DNA of 54,384 nucleotides from Methylophilaceae bacterium (GCA_947451235.1 CANFZA010000006.1:1-54384), one strand, 5' to 3'. Positions 10,349 to 20,673 are shown, counted from the first letter of the stretch. Program-made: numbers and translations. The notes: a model not told the origin generated them from the letters alone.

Positions 10349-10951
10349 ATGAATATGAAAAAAGTTCTTACCGCTACTGCGGTTCTAGCTGCACTTGCAG
10401 TTTCAGCAACAGCGCAAGCTGCTACACCTTACGTTGAAGGTCAACTTGGTTATGCAAATCTTGGTGATGTGAGTTCAGGAGATATATCTGTTAGTTTTGA
10501 TTCAAGCATAACTTATGGCGTTGAATTTGGTTTTAAAGATGTAGTTGTTCCAAACTTAAGAATTGGTACTTCTATTTCTACCATGAAGTTTGATTTGAAT
10601 GGCGCACAACAAAATGGTGTCAATGCAACACCAGCTCAGATTGCTGCAGCTGGAGATAATTTTGACATTCGTGCAAATCTTTATATGGTAAACGCTTACT
10701 ACGACTTTAAAACTTCTACTGACTTCACACCATTTGTTGGTTTTGGTGTTGGTGTAGCGGATATTAAATTAGATAATAATAATTCAGTTAATAGCACTGA
10801 GTTTGCGTACTCTGTTAACGCTGGCGCTAAATACAATATAGACAAAAGTCTTTATGTTGGTGCTAAAGCTGCATACACAAGAGTAAGTCCTCAAGACGTT
10901 ACCGATGTTAGTCTTTACTCAGTAAATCTTTCTGTTGGTTACGAGTTTTAA
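10349..10951 (+). CDS. OmpW/opacity-like outer-membrane beta-barrel protein
   Basis: Signal peptide ending ATAQA, alternating beta-strands, C-terminal aromatic residue (VGYEF). Confidence 0.8.
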   Translation: MNMKKVLTATAVLAALAVSATAQAATPYVEGQLGYANLGDVSSGDISVSFDSSITYGVEFGFKDVVVPNLRIGTSISTMKFDLNGAQQNGVNATPAQIAAAGDNFDIRANLYMVNAYYDFKTSTDFTPFVGFGVGVADIKLDNNNSVNSTEFAYSVNAGAKYNIDKSLYVGAKAAYTRVSPQDVTDVSLYSVNLSVGYEF

Positions 10952-10982
10952 GATATAAGCTTACACATTAAGTCAGCAAGAG

Positions 10983-11005
10983 AAGCCCACTTAGGTGGGC
11001 TTTTT
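10983..11005 (+). terminator. Rho-independent terminator downstream of OMP gene
   Basis: AAGCCCACTTAGGTGGGCTTTTT. Confidence 0.88.
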
Positions 11006-11190
11006 CCTTAGTTGTATTTGGCTATCAGGCAACATGATTATCACTTGTCCTAACGTATCCTTCAAAAATAACTTGATAAATCCAGCCCATTAACTCTACA
11101 TTAGGGCTTTTGATAATTTTATTAATGTTCATACAATGTTTTTATGATTAAATTTGAGTGGCATACCTTTCAAGTAGCCTCAAATCAAAA

Positions 11191-11250
11191 AAGTTAATTA
11201 GTTTCAGCGTCCAATATTGGTAAGCGTCGGCAACAAGTTGCCCACACTAC
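11191..11250. repeat. Palindrome-bearing intergenic repeat, copy 1 of 3
   Basis: TTAGTTTCAGCGTCCAATATTGG..GGCAACAAGTTGCCCAC..CTAC shared with 11741-11793 and 12666-12718. Confidence 0.8.
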
Positions 11251-11306
11251 TCGGTTGAAGCGCCCCCCCTTATCTCAAACAATCTGGCCTATCCAAGAAA
11301 ATAAAT

Positions 11307-11687
11307 ATGAACTTTAAGTTAAATAAACTCCCTTTACTAATTTTGACCATCACGACAACAGCGCTTTCCGGCTGCGCAACCTACAGAACAGACTCCAACA
11401 TACCATCTCAACCTACTTCTGCAGTAAGCTCAAAGAGCAATGTACTAGTCTTAGAAGGCATTCCAGATAGAAAATACAAGGAGATTGGGCCTATTGAAGT
11501 TAGCATCAAAAAATTAACAGTATTTCACAAAGACCCAACAAAAGAACAGGCCAATGAAGCGCTGGTAACCAAAGCTAAGGTGATTGGTGCAGATGCCGTG
11601 ATTAAAGTCACTTACACTAGCGGCATGGGCTTTACAACATGGGGTTATATCGATGCGAAAGGAATGGGCGTTAAATTGGACGACTAA
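11307..11687 (+). CDS. Small lipoprotein with YbjQ-like C-terminal region
   Basis: Lipobox LSGC; VTKAKVIGADAVIKVTY region typical of YbjQ-like folds. Confidence 0.55.
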   Translation: MNFKLNKLPLLILTITTTALSGCATYRTDSNIPSQPTSAVSSKSNVLVLEGIPDRKYKEIGPIEVSIKKLTVFHKDPTKEQANEALVTKAKVIGADAVIKVTYTSGMGFTTWGYIDAKGMGVKLDD

Positions 11688-11740
11688 TTAAAAGAAATCA
11701 TATAGCCAAGTATGGTGGGCAGATTCTGCCCACGCGTTTA

Positions 11741-11888
11741 TTAGTTTCAGCGTCCAATATTGTTACGCGTGGGCAACAAGTTACCCACCCTACCTAACTA
11801 AAATACTCGCTATTGGGCTTTAATTAAACGGCATTTGTATCACTGCGTCATTTTACAATCTGGGCAAAAAACTTTATCTTCATAAAGT
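11741..11888. repeat. Direct duplication copy A: intergenic repeat plus degenerate 3' end of the TonB-like gene
   Basis: Aligns over its 148-bp length (few single-base indels, roughly three quarters identical by eye) with 12666-12813. Confidence 0.75.
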
Positions 11889-12293
11889 CTAAAGCACAAT
11901 CCAATCAATCACATTTAGTTGCAGAATGCGCTTAAACTCTTTGGTGTTGTTAGTGACTAGCGTCAGATTTAGGCTTAGGGCATGCGCGCCTATCATTGTG
12001 TCTAGCGGGCCTATGGGCGTGCCTTGCTTTTCTAGTGAAGCTCTTAAGTTGCCGTAAAAAAATGCGGCGGCATGATCAAAGTCTGCAACTTCTAAGGGCA
12101 AAATAAACTCATCTAGTGCCACTTGGTTTTTCTCTTGATGTTGGCTTTTAGCAACGCCATAGCGCAACTCGGCCAAGGTAATCGATGAAATGCAAATATC
12201 ACCCACTTGATAAGCACTAAACTTTTGCATGATATCTTTTGGCTTTTGCTTAATAATTGCGATGCAAATATTGGTATCTAGCATGAGTTTCAT
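11889..12293 (-). CDS. vapC: VapC-type PIN-domain toxin
   Basis: MLDTNICIAIIK N-terminal Asp, LAELRYG, GPLDTMIGAHAL, LVTNNTKEF. Confidence 0.93.
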   Translation of the reverse strand: MKLMLDTNICIAIIKQKPKDIMQKFSAYQVGDICISSITLAELRYGVAKSQHQEKNQVALDEFILPLEVADFDHAAAFFYGNLRASLEKQGTPIGPLDTMIGAHALSLNLTLVTNNTKEFKRILQLNVIDWIVL

Positions 12294-12523
12294 GCGAATA
12301 AATCTTCACGAATTTGTTGTTCAGGCTGATTGCGATTATCCATAAAATCATGGCTAAATTTATCCAGACTGCCTGCAAGCACGTCCCATGAGTGATTGGC
12401 GGGGATTAATACCACGGCATTGCCTGAGCGTTTTATGATGACTTCGTCACCTTCAAAGCGGAACTCTTTAGGTAAGCGGACGGCTTGGCTTTGCCCATTT
12501 TGAAATAATTTAGCGGTTTTCAT
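12290..12523 (-). CDS. vapB: VapB-type AbrB/SpoVT-like antitoxin
   Basis: TAKLFQNGQSQAVRLPKEFRF motif; 4-bp overlap with vapC. Confidence 0.93.
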   Translation of the reverse strand: MKTAKLFQNGQSQAVRLPKEFRFEGDEVIIKRSGNAVVLIPANHSWDVLAGSLDKFSHDFMDNRNQPEQQIREDLFA

Positions 12524-12665
12524 TAGCGACCCCTTAAGCGTTAAATTTAAATATATATTAAAAGTATATACATAAGAGGTGTAATGTCAATTGATACTAT
12601 CTATAAGCCCTTTGCACGAAACTAGTTAGCAAGTAGTGTGGTCAAGTTTTCCGCCCACAAGTTAA

Positions 12666-12813
12666 TTAGTTTCAGAGTCAAAAATCATTACGCGGGGGCA
12701 ATCAGTTGCCACCCTGCCCAGCAAAAATAATCGATATTCTGCTTTAATTAACAGCCATTTCTATCACTGCACCGTTTTATAATTAGGCCCAAAAAACTCC
12801 ATCATCATAAAGT
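12666..12813. repeat. Direct duplication copy B, spanning the 3' end of the TonB-like gene
   Basis: See 11741-11888; includes codons FMMMEFFGPNYKTVQ* of the 12764..13756 gene. Confidence 0.75.
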
Positions 12814-13756
12814 TTTCCAAATCGGCGCTGTCTTCTGGGCGTGCCGATTTCACTTCTACGCGACCTAAACGATGCGAATCCCAATTAAAGTCGCCGGGGT
12901 AGTGTTGACGTATTAGCGTGATCATTTTTCTGATCATTAGCAGTCTTACATCTTGGCCGGTGCTGGCTTCTACTTCGAACGATTCACGTCTAGCGTTGCT
13001 GTAATCGTTAGTCCAACCGCGAAACGCAAAAGCCGCACGGCGACTATTTAAACTGGTAATTTCAAAAATGCCGTTGGTGCCATTTTTAAAGTTATTTTTG
13101 ATGCGCTCATCTCTCATTTGCGATTCGCTAGGGCCAGCTTCACGCGCAACAGCTTCGGCATTTTGTCTGGCAGCATCGGCTTCTGTAGCCTGCTTTTGCG
13201 CTTGCCGCGCTTTAATATAAGAAGCCATATCAGTTGGCGCATTATCTTTGGGTGGCGTCACTTCTGGCGAAGGTTTAGGTGTGGTCAACACTTCCGGCAC
13301 GGTAAATGTCGGTTTGGTATTTTTGCTAGGCTTTTGCGTAAGTACTTTTGGTGTGGCTTTAAGCTTAGGCGCGGGCTTTTCTTTTATTTTTTCTGGAGGT
13401 ATTTCTATTGGTATTTCAGGAGGTTTAGGCTCAATAATTTTGGGCGGTTTTGGTGGCGCTAAACTCACTTCAATGGCTTTGGGTTGGGGTGCGGAGGCAT
13501 TGTCAAAATTAATTTGTGGCACTATTGTTAATAAAATCAGCCCGTGTATTAATAGCGAAAATACAATGGCAATTAAAGTGTTGCGACTAAGATTAATGCG
13601 AATAAGCCGGTCGCCACGGTGAGCATTAAACAATGTTTTTTTGGAAATAGGCGCAAGCAAATAATCACCCAACACTTCAGCTGGTGAATTGTTAGGATTT
13701 AAGTTTAAATCTAAACTTAAATCCGTTTCTAAAGGTGTCGTTTTAACTATTTGCAT
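12764..13756 (-). CDS. TonB-like energy transducer family protein
   Basis: Single N-terminal TM segment followed by Pro/Lys-rich stretch (SLAPPKPPKIIEPKPPEIPIEIPPEKIKEKPAP) and C-terminal domain. Confidence 0.65.
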   Translation of the reverse strand: MQIVKTTPLETDLSLDLNLNPNNSPAEVLGDYLLAPISKKTLFNAHRGDRLIRINLSRNTLIAIVFSLLIHGLILLTIVPQINFDNASAPQPKAIEVSLAPPKPPKIIEPKPPEIPIEIPPEKIKEKPAPKLKATPKVLTQKPSKNTKPTFTVPEVLTTPKPSPEVTPPKDNAPTDMASYIKARQAQKQATEADAARQNAEAVAREAGPSESQMRDERIKNNFKNGTNGIFEITSLNSRRAAFAFRGWTNDYSNARRESFEVEASTGQDVRLLMIRKMITLIRQHYPGDFNWDSHRLGRVEVKSARPEDSADLENFMMMEFFGPNYKTVQ

Positions 13757-13762
13757 GCGTAT

Positions 13763-16700
13763 TTAGTGTTGAATATCTGCCCAAGTTTTTTCTAAGCGCT
13801 TGGTTGAAATCGGAAACGGCGTTTTAAGTTCTTGTGCAAATAATGAAACGCGTAGCTCCTCAATTAACCAGCGATAATGCTGTATATCTTTCGGCACATC
13901 AAGGTTTGCCTGCTGTAGCGCAGTGACTTTATCTTGCCATTTTTGCCATAAAATACCAACGCTAGCGGCGTTCTTACCATCACGATCGGGGTTGGCTGGC
14001 TGTTTTTCAATACGCAAACGCAAAGCTTTTAGGTAACGCGGCACATGTTGCAACTGTTCCCACGGTGTTTGGCTAAAGCAATTTTTATACACTAACAATG
14101 CTATTTGCTGTTCAACATCGCGCTTTAAACGGTTCACCGTTGCTGGCATTTTGCTTTGCTGGGTCAACAATAATTGATACTCGGTGGCAATGGTCTGCGC
14201 TTGCCTTGCTACTGCTTGGCTAACCGCTGGCAGACGCGTTCTGGCGCGCGCTTTTAGCTTCATAAAGTCGGCATTGGTTCTCGGCAAATCATCTTCACCT
14301 ATAAAAGCGCGGTCTGAAATAGTAATCATCAAGTCTTCGCGCAAATCATCTGGCGACACCACATTGCGTAAAGTCAGCGCGTATTGGTTAAAGTTAGGCA
14401 GATTTTTTTCTAGCTGCTTCATTTGCTCTTTAAGCTCAAAACGCATTAAACGGCACACGCCTTTGCGGTGATTCATTTCCGCTTCACGTTCGGTATCAAA
14501 TAATTTAACCGAGATGCTATTTTCATCATCTTCTAAGGCTGGGTAGCCGGTCACTTTTAAGCCATCGCGCTCAAAACTTAAAGTGGCTGGTAAGTCGCCA
14601 AAATCCCATTGTTTTAAGCCGGTTTTTTCTAGGGATTTAACATTATCTGGCGAGGTGTTTCTAAAAGTAAGCTGCGCGGCTGAACCTAATTGTTTTTTTA
14701 GTGCGTTCCAATCGCGGCCTGTGGCTAGCTCGCGGCCGGCATCATCTACCACGCTAAAATTCATGAGTAAATGTGCGGGCGTTTCATCGGTCCAATCTTC
14801 TGCCGAAATTTTTAAGGTCGTTACACGCTGAATATACGCGGCCAACACTGGCTTAATAAAGCCTTCGCCAACCTTAGTTTGTTCTAAAAAAACAGTCACA
14901 AAATCTGGCACCGGCACACAAACACGCCGAAAAGTCTTAGGTAAGGCCTTAATCAAATAAGTAAGTTTCTCGCGCAACATACCCGGCACCAGCCATTCAG
15001 TTTGCTCTGACTTAAGCTGGTTCAACAACGCCAGTGGCACGGTTGCAGTCACGCCATCCAACACATGGTTAGGCTCAAACCGATATTTCAGCGGCACTTC
15101 TACGCCATCCAACAGCATTTTTTCTGGAAACTGTACAGCGGTAATGGCATCGGCGCCGTGGCGCATTAAATCATCACGGGTTAGATACAATAATCTTGGG
15201 TTAGCTTTTTCTGCGCCTTCACGCCACTTTTCAAAAGTTGCGGCCTGGAAAATATCTGCCGGAATTTTGCTGTCATAAAAGGCGAATAATTGATGTTCAT
15301 CGACCAGCACATCTTGCCTGCGCGCTTTATGCTCTAATTCTTCAACTTCGGCGATTAAGCGTTCATTGGCGGTGAAAAATGCAGCTCTAGTATCAAACTC
15401 ACCACTGGCTAACGCCTCGCGAATAAATATCTCGCGCGATTCTTTAGCGTTAATTGGCCCGTAATGCACGCGGCGCTTAGGAATAATGGTTAAGCCATAC
15501 AGCGAAACACGCTCCCAAGCATTGACCATGCCCATTTTTCTGTCCCAGCGCGGGTCTGAATATTGGCTATCGGTTAGACCTTTGGCCAGCGGTTCTATCC
15601 AATCTGGTTCAATTTTTGCTACGCAACGGGCGTATAACTTGGTGGTATCGACTAACTCAGCAGCAATCACCCATTTTGGACGCGTTTTTTTAAGCGTAGA
15701 ACCAGGCGCTACATGAAAACGAATGCCGCGTGCGCCAGAGTAAGCATCGTTATCGCCATCTTTAAAGCCAATATTACCCAGTAATCCGGCTAATAAAGCC
15801 TTGTGAATCTGCTCAAAATTCGCTTCTTTATCGTTGAGCTTGAAATCCATGTCATCGGTAATTTGCTTGATTTGGCCATGTAACTCGCGCCATTCTTTTA
15901 AGCGTAAAAAAGACAAGAAATTGCTATGACATTGATTTAGCAAATCTTTATTCGATTTTTTAGACTTTAGCGCGTTATCGTAAAAATCCCATAACTTAAG
16001 ATAGCTCATAAAGTCTGAGCCTTCGCCGGCAAATTTGGCGTGCGCGTTATCCGCCGCCTCGCGTTTATCCATCGGCCTTTCGCGTGGGTCTTGCATGCTT
16101 AACACACTGGCAATAATCAATATTTCTTTCAGGCAGCTTTCATGTTTGGCGGCCAAAATCATGCGGCCTACACGTGGATCTAAAGGCAGTTTAGCCAATT
16201 GCAAACCAGTCTCGGTGATTTTTCTATGACTATCTACCGCACCCAATTCTTGCAGCAATTGATAGCCATCGGTCACTAAACGGCTACTTGGCGCTTCAAT
16301 AAACGGAAAGTCGTTAATGTCGCCCAAACGCAAAGCTGCCATGCGTAAAATAACGCTGGCGAGTGAACTACGTAAAATTTCCGGTTCGGTAAATTCCGGT
16401 CTACCATCAAAATCTTGCTCTGAATAAAGCCGTACACAAATACCGTTTGAAACCCGACCGCAACGACCTGCGCGTTGCTTAGCGGCGGCTTGGCTAATCT
16501 TTTCGATTTGCAACTGTTCAACTTTAGCGCGCGTGCTGTAGCGATTCATACGCGCTAAACCAGCATCAATCACATATTTAATGCCAGGCACGGTAAGTGA
16601 AGTTTCCGCCACATTGGTCGCCAATACGATGCGCCGCGTATGGTGCGGTTTAAATATTTTCTGCTGGTCTTCAATGCTTAAGCGTGCAAATAATGGCAAC

Positions 16701-17884
16701 ACTTCAATATGTTTAAGTTTGGTTGAACGGCCTTGGTATTTTCGTAAGTGCTCGGCGGTATCGCGGATTTCACGCTCGCCCGGTAAAAATACCAAAATAT
16801 CGCCATCGCCTTGGCGCAACAAATCATCTGCCGCGTCTAAAATCGCCTCTTCTATGGCTTCTTCTTCGTCATCTTCTTCTAGCCAGCGCGCTTCTGTTTT
16901 GGCTTTGCGGGCGATGCCCAAAATATTTGCGGATGAAAAGTCAGTATCATCGTCTAAATCAAACTGTGTATTTTCAGCAACAGCGCCCTCTTTAGCGCGA
17001 AAACCGGCTTTACCTAAAGGGCGGTAACGAATTTCAACCGGGAAAGTACGGCCTGAAACTTCAATGACAGGCGCGCCGTTAAAATGCTCAGAAAATCGTG
17101 TCGCATCAATAGTGGCCGAGGTCACAATGATTTTTAAATCTGGGCGTTTTGGTAATAATTGTTTGAGATAGCCAAGTAAAAAGTCGATATTCAAACTGCG
17201 TTCGTGTGCTTCATCGATAATAATCGTGTCATAGGCATTTAAAAACTTATCGCCCTGCGTTTCTGCCAGCAAAATACCGTCTGTCATCAACTTAATATAA
17301 GTCGATTCTGTCAACTTGTCGTTAAAACGTACTTTGTAGCCGACCACCTCGCCCAACGGGCTTTGCAATTCTTGCGCAATGCGTGAGGCCACTGAGCGTG
17401 CGGCAATACGGCGCGGTTGCGTATGGCCGATTAAACCTGACACGCCGCGGCCTAATTCCAAACAGATTTTCGGAATTTGCGTAGTTTTACCCGAGCCAGT
17501 TTCACCACAAATAATGACTACTTGGTTTTTAGCAATGGCGGTTGCAATCTCGTCTTTTTTACCGCTTACTGGTAATTCTGCTGGATATTCAGGCTTAGGC
17601 AAACTGGCTAAACGTGCGGCAAACTTCTGTTGCGAAGTGCGTATTTTTTGCGTAATTTCGTTAATTAAGCGCTGCGCTTTAGCTAAGGATTTTTCATCTT
17701 TTAGTTTTTGACTATCGCCTGCTTCTCTAAATTTACGGCGTAATATAAATCTATCAGCCAGCATGCAGCTTTGCAAGTCGGCTTCTAAGCTTGCATACGT
17801 CAAGGTGATTGCTTTAGGACTTACAGACTGTTTTATAGGCTGGCTTACAGGGTGATTTTCATTCATATTTTCGTATTTTAACAT
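13763..17884 (-). CDS. hrpA: ATP-dependent RNA helicase HrpA
   Basis: GETGSGKTTQIPKICLELGRG, DEAH, TSATID, QRAGRCGR; long HrpA-type C-terminal extension (1373 aa). Confidence 0.95.
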   Translation of the reverse strand: MLKYENMNENHPVSQPIKQSVSPKAITLTYASLEADLQSCMLADRFILRRKFREAGDSQKLKDEKSLAKAQRLINEITQKIRTSQQKFAARLASLPKPEYPAELPVSGKKDEIATAIAKNQVVIICGETGSGKTTQIPKICLELGRGVSGLIGHTQPRRIAARSVASRIAQELQSPLGEVVGYKVRFNDKLTESTYIKLMTDGILLAETQGDKFLNAYDTIIIDEAHERSLNIDFLLGYLKQLLPKRPDLKIIVTSATIDATRFSEHFNGAPVIEVSGRTFPVEIRYRPLGKAGFRAKEGAVAENTQFDLDDDTDFSSANILGIARKAKTEARWLEEDDEEEAIEEAILDAADDLLRQGDGDILVFLPGEREIRDTAEHLRKYQGRSTKLKHIEVLPLFARLSIEDQQKIFKPHHTRRIVLATNVAETSLTVPGIKYVIDAGLARMNRYSTRAKVEQLQIEKISQAAAKQRAGRCGRVSNGICVRLYSEQDFDGRPEFTEPEILRSSLASVILRMAALRLGDINDFPFIEAPSSRLVTDGYQLLQELGAVDSHRKITETGLQLAKLPLDPRVGRMILAAKHESCLKEILIIASVLSMQDPRERPMDKREAADNAHAKFAGEGSDFMSYLKLWDFYDNALKSKKSNKDLLNQCHSNFLSFLRLKEWRELHGQIKQITDDMDFKLNDKEANFEQIHKALLAGLLGNIGFKDGDNDAYSGARGIRFHVAPGSTLKKTRPKWVIAAELVDTTKLYARCVAKIEPDWIEPLAKGLTDSQYSDPRWDRKMGMVNAWERVSLYGLTIIPKRRVHYGPINAKESREIFIREALASGEFDTRAAFFTANERLIAEVEELEHKARRQDVLVDEHQLFAFYDSKIPADIFQAATFEKWREGAEKANPRLLYLTRDDLMRHGADAITAVQFPEKMLLDGVEVPLKYRFEPNHVLDGVTATVPLALLNQLKSEQTEWLVPGMLREKLTYLIKALPKTFRRVCVPVPDFVTVFLEQTKVGEGFIKPVLAAYIQRVTTLKISAEDWTDETPAHLLMNFSVVDDAGRELATGRDWNALKKQLGSAAQLTFRNTSPDNVKSLEKTGLKQWDFGDLPATLSFERDGLKVTGYPALEDDENSISVKLFDTEREAEMNHRKGVCRLMRFELKEQMKQLEKNLPNFNQYALTLRNVVSPDDLREDLMITISDRAFIGEDDLPRTNADFMKLKARARTRLPAVSQAVARQAQTIATEYQLLLTQQSKMPATVNRLKRDVEQQIALLVYKNCFSQTPWEQLQHVPRYLKALRLRIEKQPANPDRDGKNAASVGILWQKWQDKVTALQQANLDVPKDIQHYRWLIEELRVSLFAQELKTPFPISTKRLEKTWADIQH

Positions 17885-17940
17885 GTCAGCGCCTAGGCTT
17901 TGCGCGCTAATAAATCGTGCTTATCATTTATTCTGCAAAA

Positions 17941-20673
17941 CTAGTCGGCAAAAACTTGCTGCCATAAGGCCTTTACCGCCAACATGTGCGTTTTTACCGT
18001 ATCTAGCGGCACTCTTAAATGCGCCGCGCCTTGCAGTTTAAGCACGTGTTGCGTGTGCCGATAATCGCGATACGCCAGCACCACATTTTCGGCTAAATGT
18101 TGGTCGATTATTTTGAGTGATGCCAACAATTTCAATAAAGCAATATTGCCGATATTATTGGTCAGTTGCGGATGTTGTTTGGCGTAGGCTAGGACCAAAT
18201 ATTGCACTAAAAATTCCACATCAATAATGCCGCCCACGCTGTGTTTAATATCAAAAATATCTGCGGCAATATGTAGCGTAGCGCGCATTTTTTCACGCAT
18301 ACTTTGTACTTCTAATTTAAGCTTGGTTTTGTCACGCGCTTGCGCCATCACCTCAATACGAATCTTATCGAAGGCCGCGCCTATGCTGGCATCACCGGCC
18401 ACAAAACGGGCGCGCGTAATCGCTTGATGTTCCCACACCCAAGCTTTATTGAGCTGATAATCTCTAAAGGCCACAACGCTACTCACCAATAAACCGCTAT
18501 TACCATCTGGGCGCAATTGCAAATCGGTTTCGTACAGCAAACCGGCTGACGTTAAGCTGTTAAACCAGTTATTAATGCGCTGGGCAAAACGTGCATAGAC
18601 CTCCCCGGCCTCTGGCGCGTCATCGTCATACAAGAAAATAATATCTAAATCTGAGGCATAACCCAGCTCTTTACCACCTAATTTGCCATAACCTATCACA
18701 GCAAATTTAGGCACCTCAAGATGTTTGCCGCGCACGTTTTTCCAAATAAATACTAGGCTGATACTTAAAATTAAATCTGCCAGCGCGCTTAAATAGTCTG
18801 AGAGTTTTTCTGGCGACAATTCGCCATTAATATCCTGCGCGGCAAACCTGAATATATTGGCATGCTTAAAATGGCGCATTAAATCCATTTGCCGTTCAAT
18901 ATCGCCATCAGCCTCGTTTAAGCGTTGCACTAATTCCGCGCCTAGCTGCTCAAAATCTGGCTCAGAATATAAAGTGCGCGCATCTAATAACTCGTCTAAC
19001 AATATTGGATGCTGCACCAAATAATTGCTTAACCACGGGCTACTACTGCACAATTTAACTAATAAATGCATGGCATGCGCATGTTCAGCCAGTAAAGCTA
19101 AATAACTGGCGCGACGGCAAATACTCTCTAATAAATCGGTGACACGTATTAGGCTGGTGTCAGCATTTTGCATGCTTGCGGCCTGCGAAATAGCTAGCGG
19201 CATTAAGGCATCAAAACGTAAGCGGCTTACTTCAGGCAACTGCAAATAACGACTACTTTGATGCAAACTATTTAAGCGGCGCAAGGTTTCTGGTGCTTCG
19301 GCATAGCCTATTTTTTGCAAGGCGGCGATTGCCTCTGGTTCGGCTAAAGCGCCATTCCAGATGGATTTTTCAACATCTAAAGCCTCGTGACTGGTATTTG
19401 CATCGCTAAAAGTTGCGTCAAAATGTTGCTGTACTTGCTGGCGATAACTATTCAATTTTGCTAAGAATTCATTCCAACCATAGCCCTCAACTTGGTCAAA
19501 ATTCATCGCTTTGGCAATACGCGCTTTGGCTTCGTCTGATTTTGGTAATTCTTGCGTTTGTGCATCTTCCACATACATTAATCGGTGTTCTAAATTTCTT
19601 AAAAAAACATAGGCTTCAGTCAGTTCACTGACGGTTTTTTCTGGCAGCAAACCTTTATTTTTGAGTAAATCTAACACGGCTAGCGTTGGTTTTATTTGCA
19701 GACTTACATCTTGGCCGCCACGGATTAGCTGAAATACTTGGGCAATAAATTCAATCTCACGAATACCGCCGCGACCAAGCTTAATATTGTCGTGCATGCC
19801 TTTGCTATTCACATCGCGCTGAATTTGTATTTTTAAATCGCGCATGCTTGCAAACGCCCCAAAATCTAAATATTTGCGGAATACAAACGGTTTTAACAGG
19901 CGTGAAACTTGGTTGCCACCTGTCACTTCATGGCCTTTAATCCAAGCGTAGCGCTCCCATTCGCGGCCGTTATTTTGGTAGTAATCTTCCAGCGCATCTA
20001 AGTTAGAAACCAGCGCGCCTTCGCTACCAAAGGGACGTAAACGCATATCCACCCTGAATACAAAGCCATCTTCGGTGATTTCATCTATGGTAGCGATGAG
20101 TTTTTTAGCTAAACGGGTGAAAAATTCCTGGTTGCTAATCGGCGCCTCACTTTGCGTCTCGCCTTCTTCTGCGTAGGCAAAAATCAAATCAATATCTGAA
20201 GAAACATTCAGTTCACCGCCACCTAATTTACCCATGCCAATCACAATAAAACTTTGCGGCTCGCCTGTGGCATTTGCTGGCTGGCCATAAGTCGCCGTTT
20301 GCCAAGTATTTAGGTAAGCAATTGAGCTGTTAATAACGCATTCAGCCAAGCTTGTGGTGGTGCGCATTACCTCGTGCAAGTCGGCTAATCCATTCAAATC
20401 TCGCACGATAATGCGCACTAAAACTTGCTGTCGAAGACGCCGAACAGCCGATTTTAGTGAAATTTCATCAACTATTTTTTGTTGTGATAAAAAATATTGC
20501 ATATCACTCAATAAATATTCTTGATGCAGATTTGCTAGCAAATCATTGAGTAAACCAGCATCTTTTGTGAACAATCTCTTAGCAAAAGGACTGCAACTTA
20601 CAGCATGACGCACATAAGCTTCATCGCTAGACGCGGCGCGGTTTTCAGATAACAAATTATCGAGTGATAGCAT
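17941..20673 (-). CDS. glnE: Bifunctional glutamine synthetase adenylyltransferase/deadenylase
   Basis: Two nucleotidyltransferase motifs (GMGKLGGGELNVSSDIDLIFAY; GYGKLGGKELGYASDLDIIFLYDDD). Confidence 0.96.
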   Translation of the reverse strand: MLSLDNLLSENRAASSDEAYVRHAVSCSPFAKRLFTKDAGLLNDLLANLHQEYLLSDMQYFLSQQKIVDEISLKSAVRRLRQQVLVRIIVRDLNGLADLHEVMRTTTSLAECVINSSIAYLNTWQTATYGQPANATGEPQSFIVIGMGKLGGGELNVSSDIDLIFAYAEEGETQSEAPISNQEFFTRLAKKLIATIDEITEDGFVFRVDMRLRPFGSEGALVSNLDALEDYYQNNGREWERYAWIKGHEVTGGNQVSRLLKPFVFRKYLDFGAFASMRDLKIQIQRDVNSKGMHDNIKLGRGGIREIEFIAQVFQLIRGGQDVSLQIKPTLAVLDLLKNKGLLPEKTVSELTEAYVFLRNLEHRLMYVEDAQTQELPKSDEAKARIAKAMNFDQVEGYGWNEFLAKLNSYRQQVQQHFDATFSDANTSHEALDVEKSIWNGALAEPEAIAALQKIGYAEAPETLRRLNSLHQSSRYLQLPEVSRLRFDALMPLAISQAASMQNADTSLIRVTDLLESICRRASYLALLAEHAHAMHLLVKLCSSSPWLSNYLVQHPILLDELLDARTLYSEPDFEQLGAELVQRLNEADGDIERQMDLMRHFKHANIFRFAAQDINGELSPEKLSDYLSALADLILSISLVFIWKNVRGKHLEVPKFAVIGYGKLGGKELGYASDLDIIFLYDDDAPEAGEVYARFAQRINNWFNSLTSAGLLYETDLQLRPDGNSGLLVSSVVAFRDYQLNKAWVWEHQAITRARFVAGDASIGAAFDKIRIEVMAQARDKTKLKLEVQSMREKMRATLHIAADIFDIKHSVGGIIDVEFLVQYLVLAYAKQHPQLTNNIGNIALLKLLASLKIIDQHLAENVVLAYRDYRHTQHVLKLQGAAHLRVPLDTVKTHMLAVKALWQQVFAD

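Noticed and set aside
13118-13622. Long plus-strand ORFs (114 and 124 aa) antisense to the TonB-like gene
   Set aside because: Low-complexity F/R/W- or G-rich translations mirroring the Pro/Lys-rich region on the other strand; no start signals or recognisable domains
16581-17027. 148-aa plus-strand ORF antisense to hrpA
   Set aside because: Serine-rich shadow translation of an acidic hrpA region; no support
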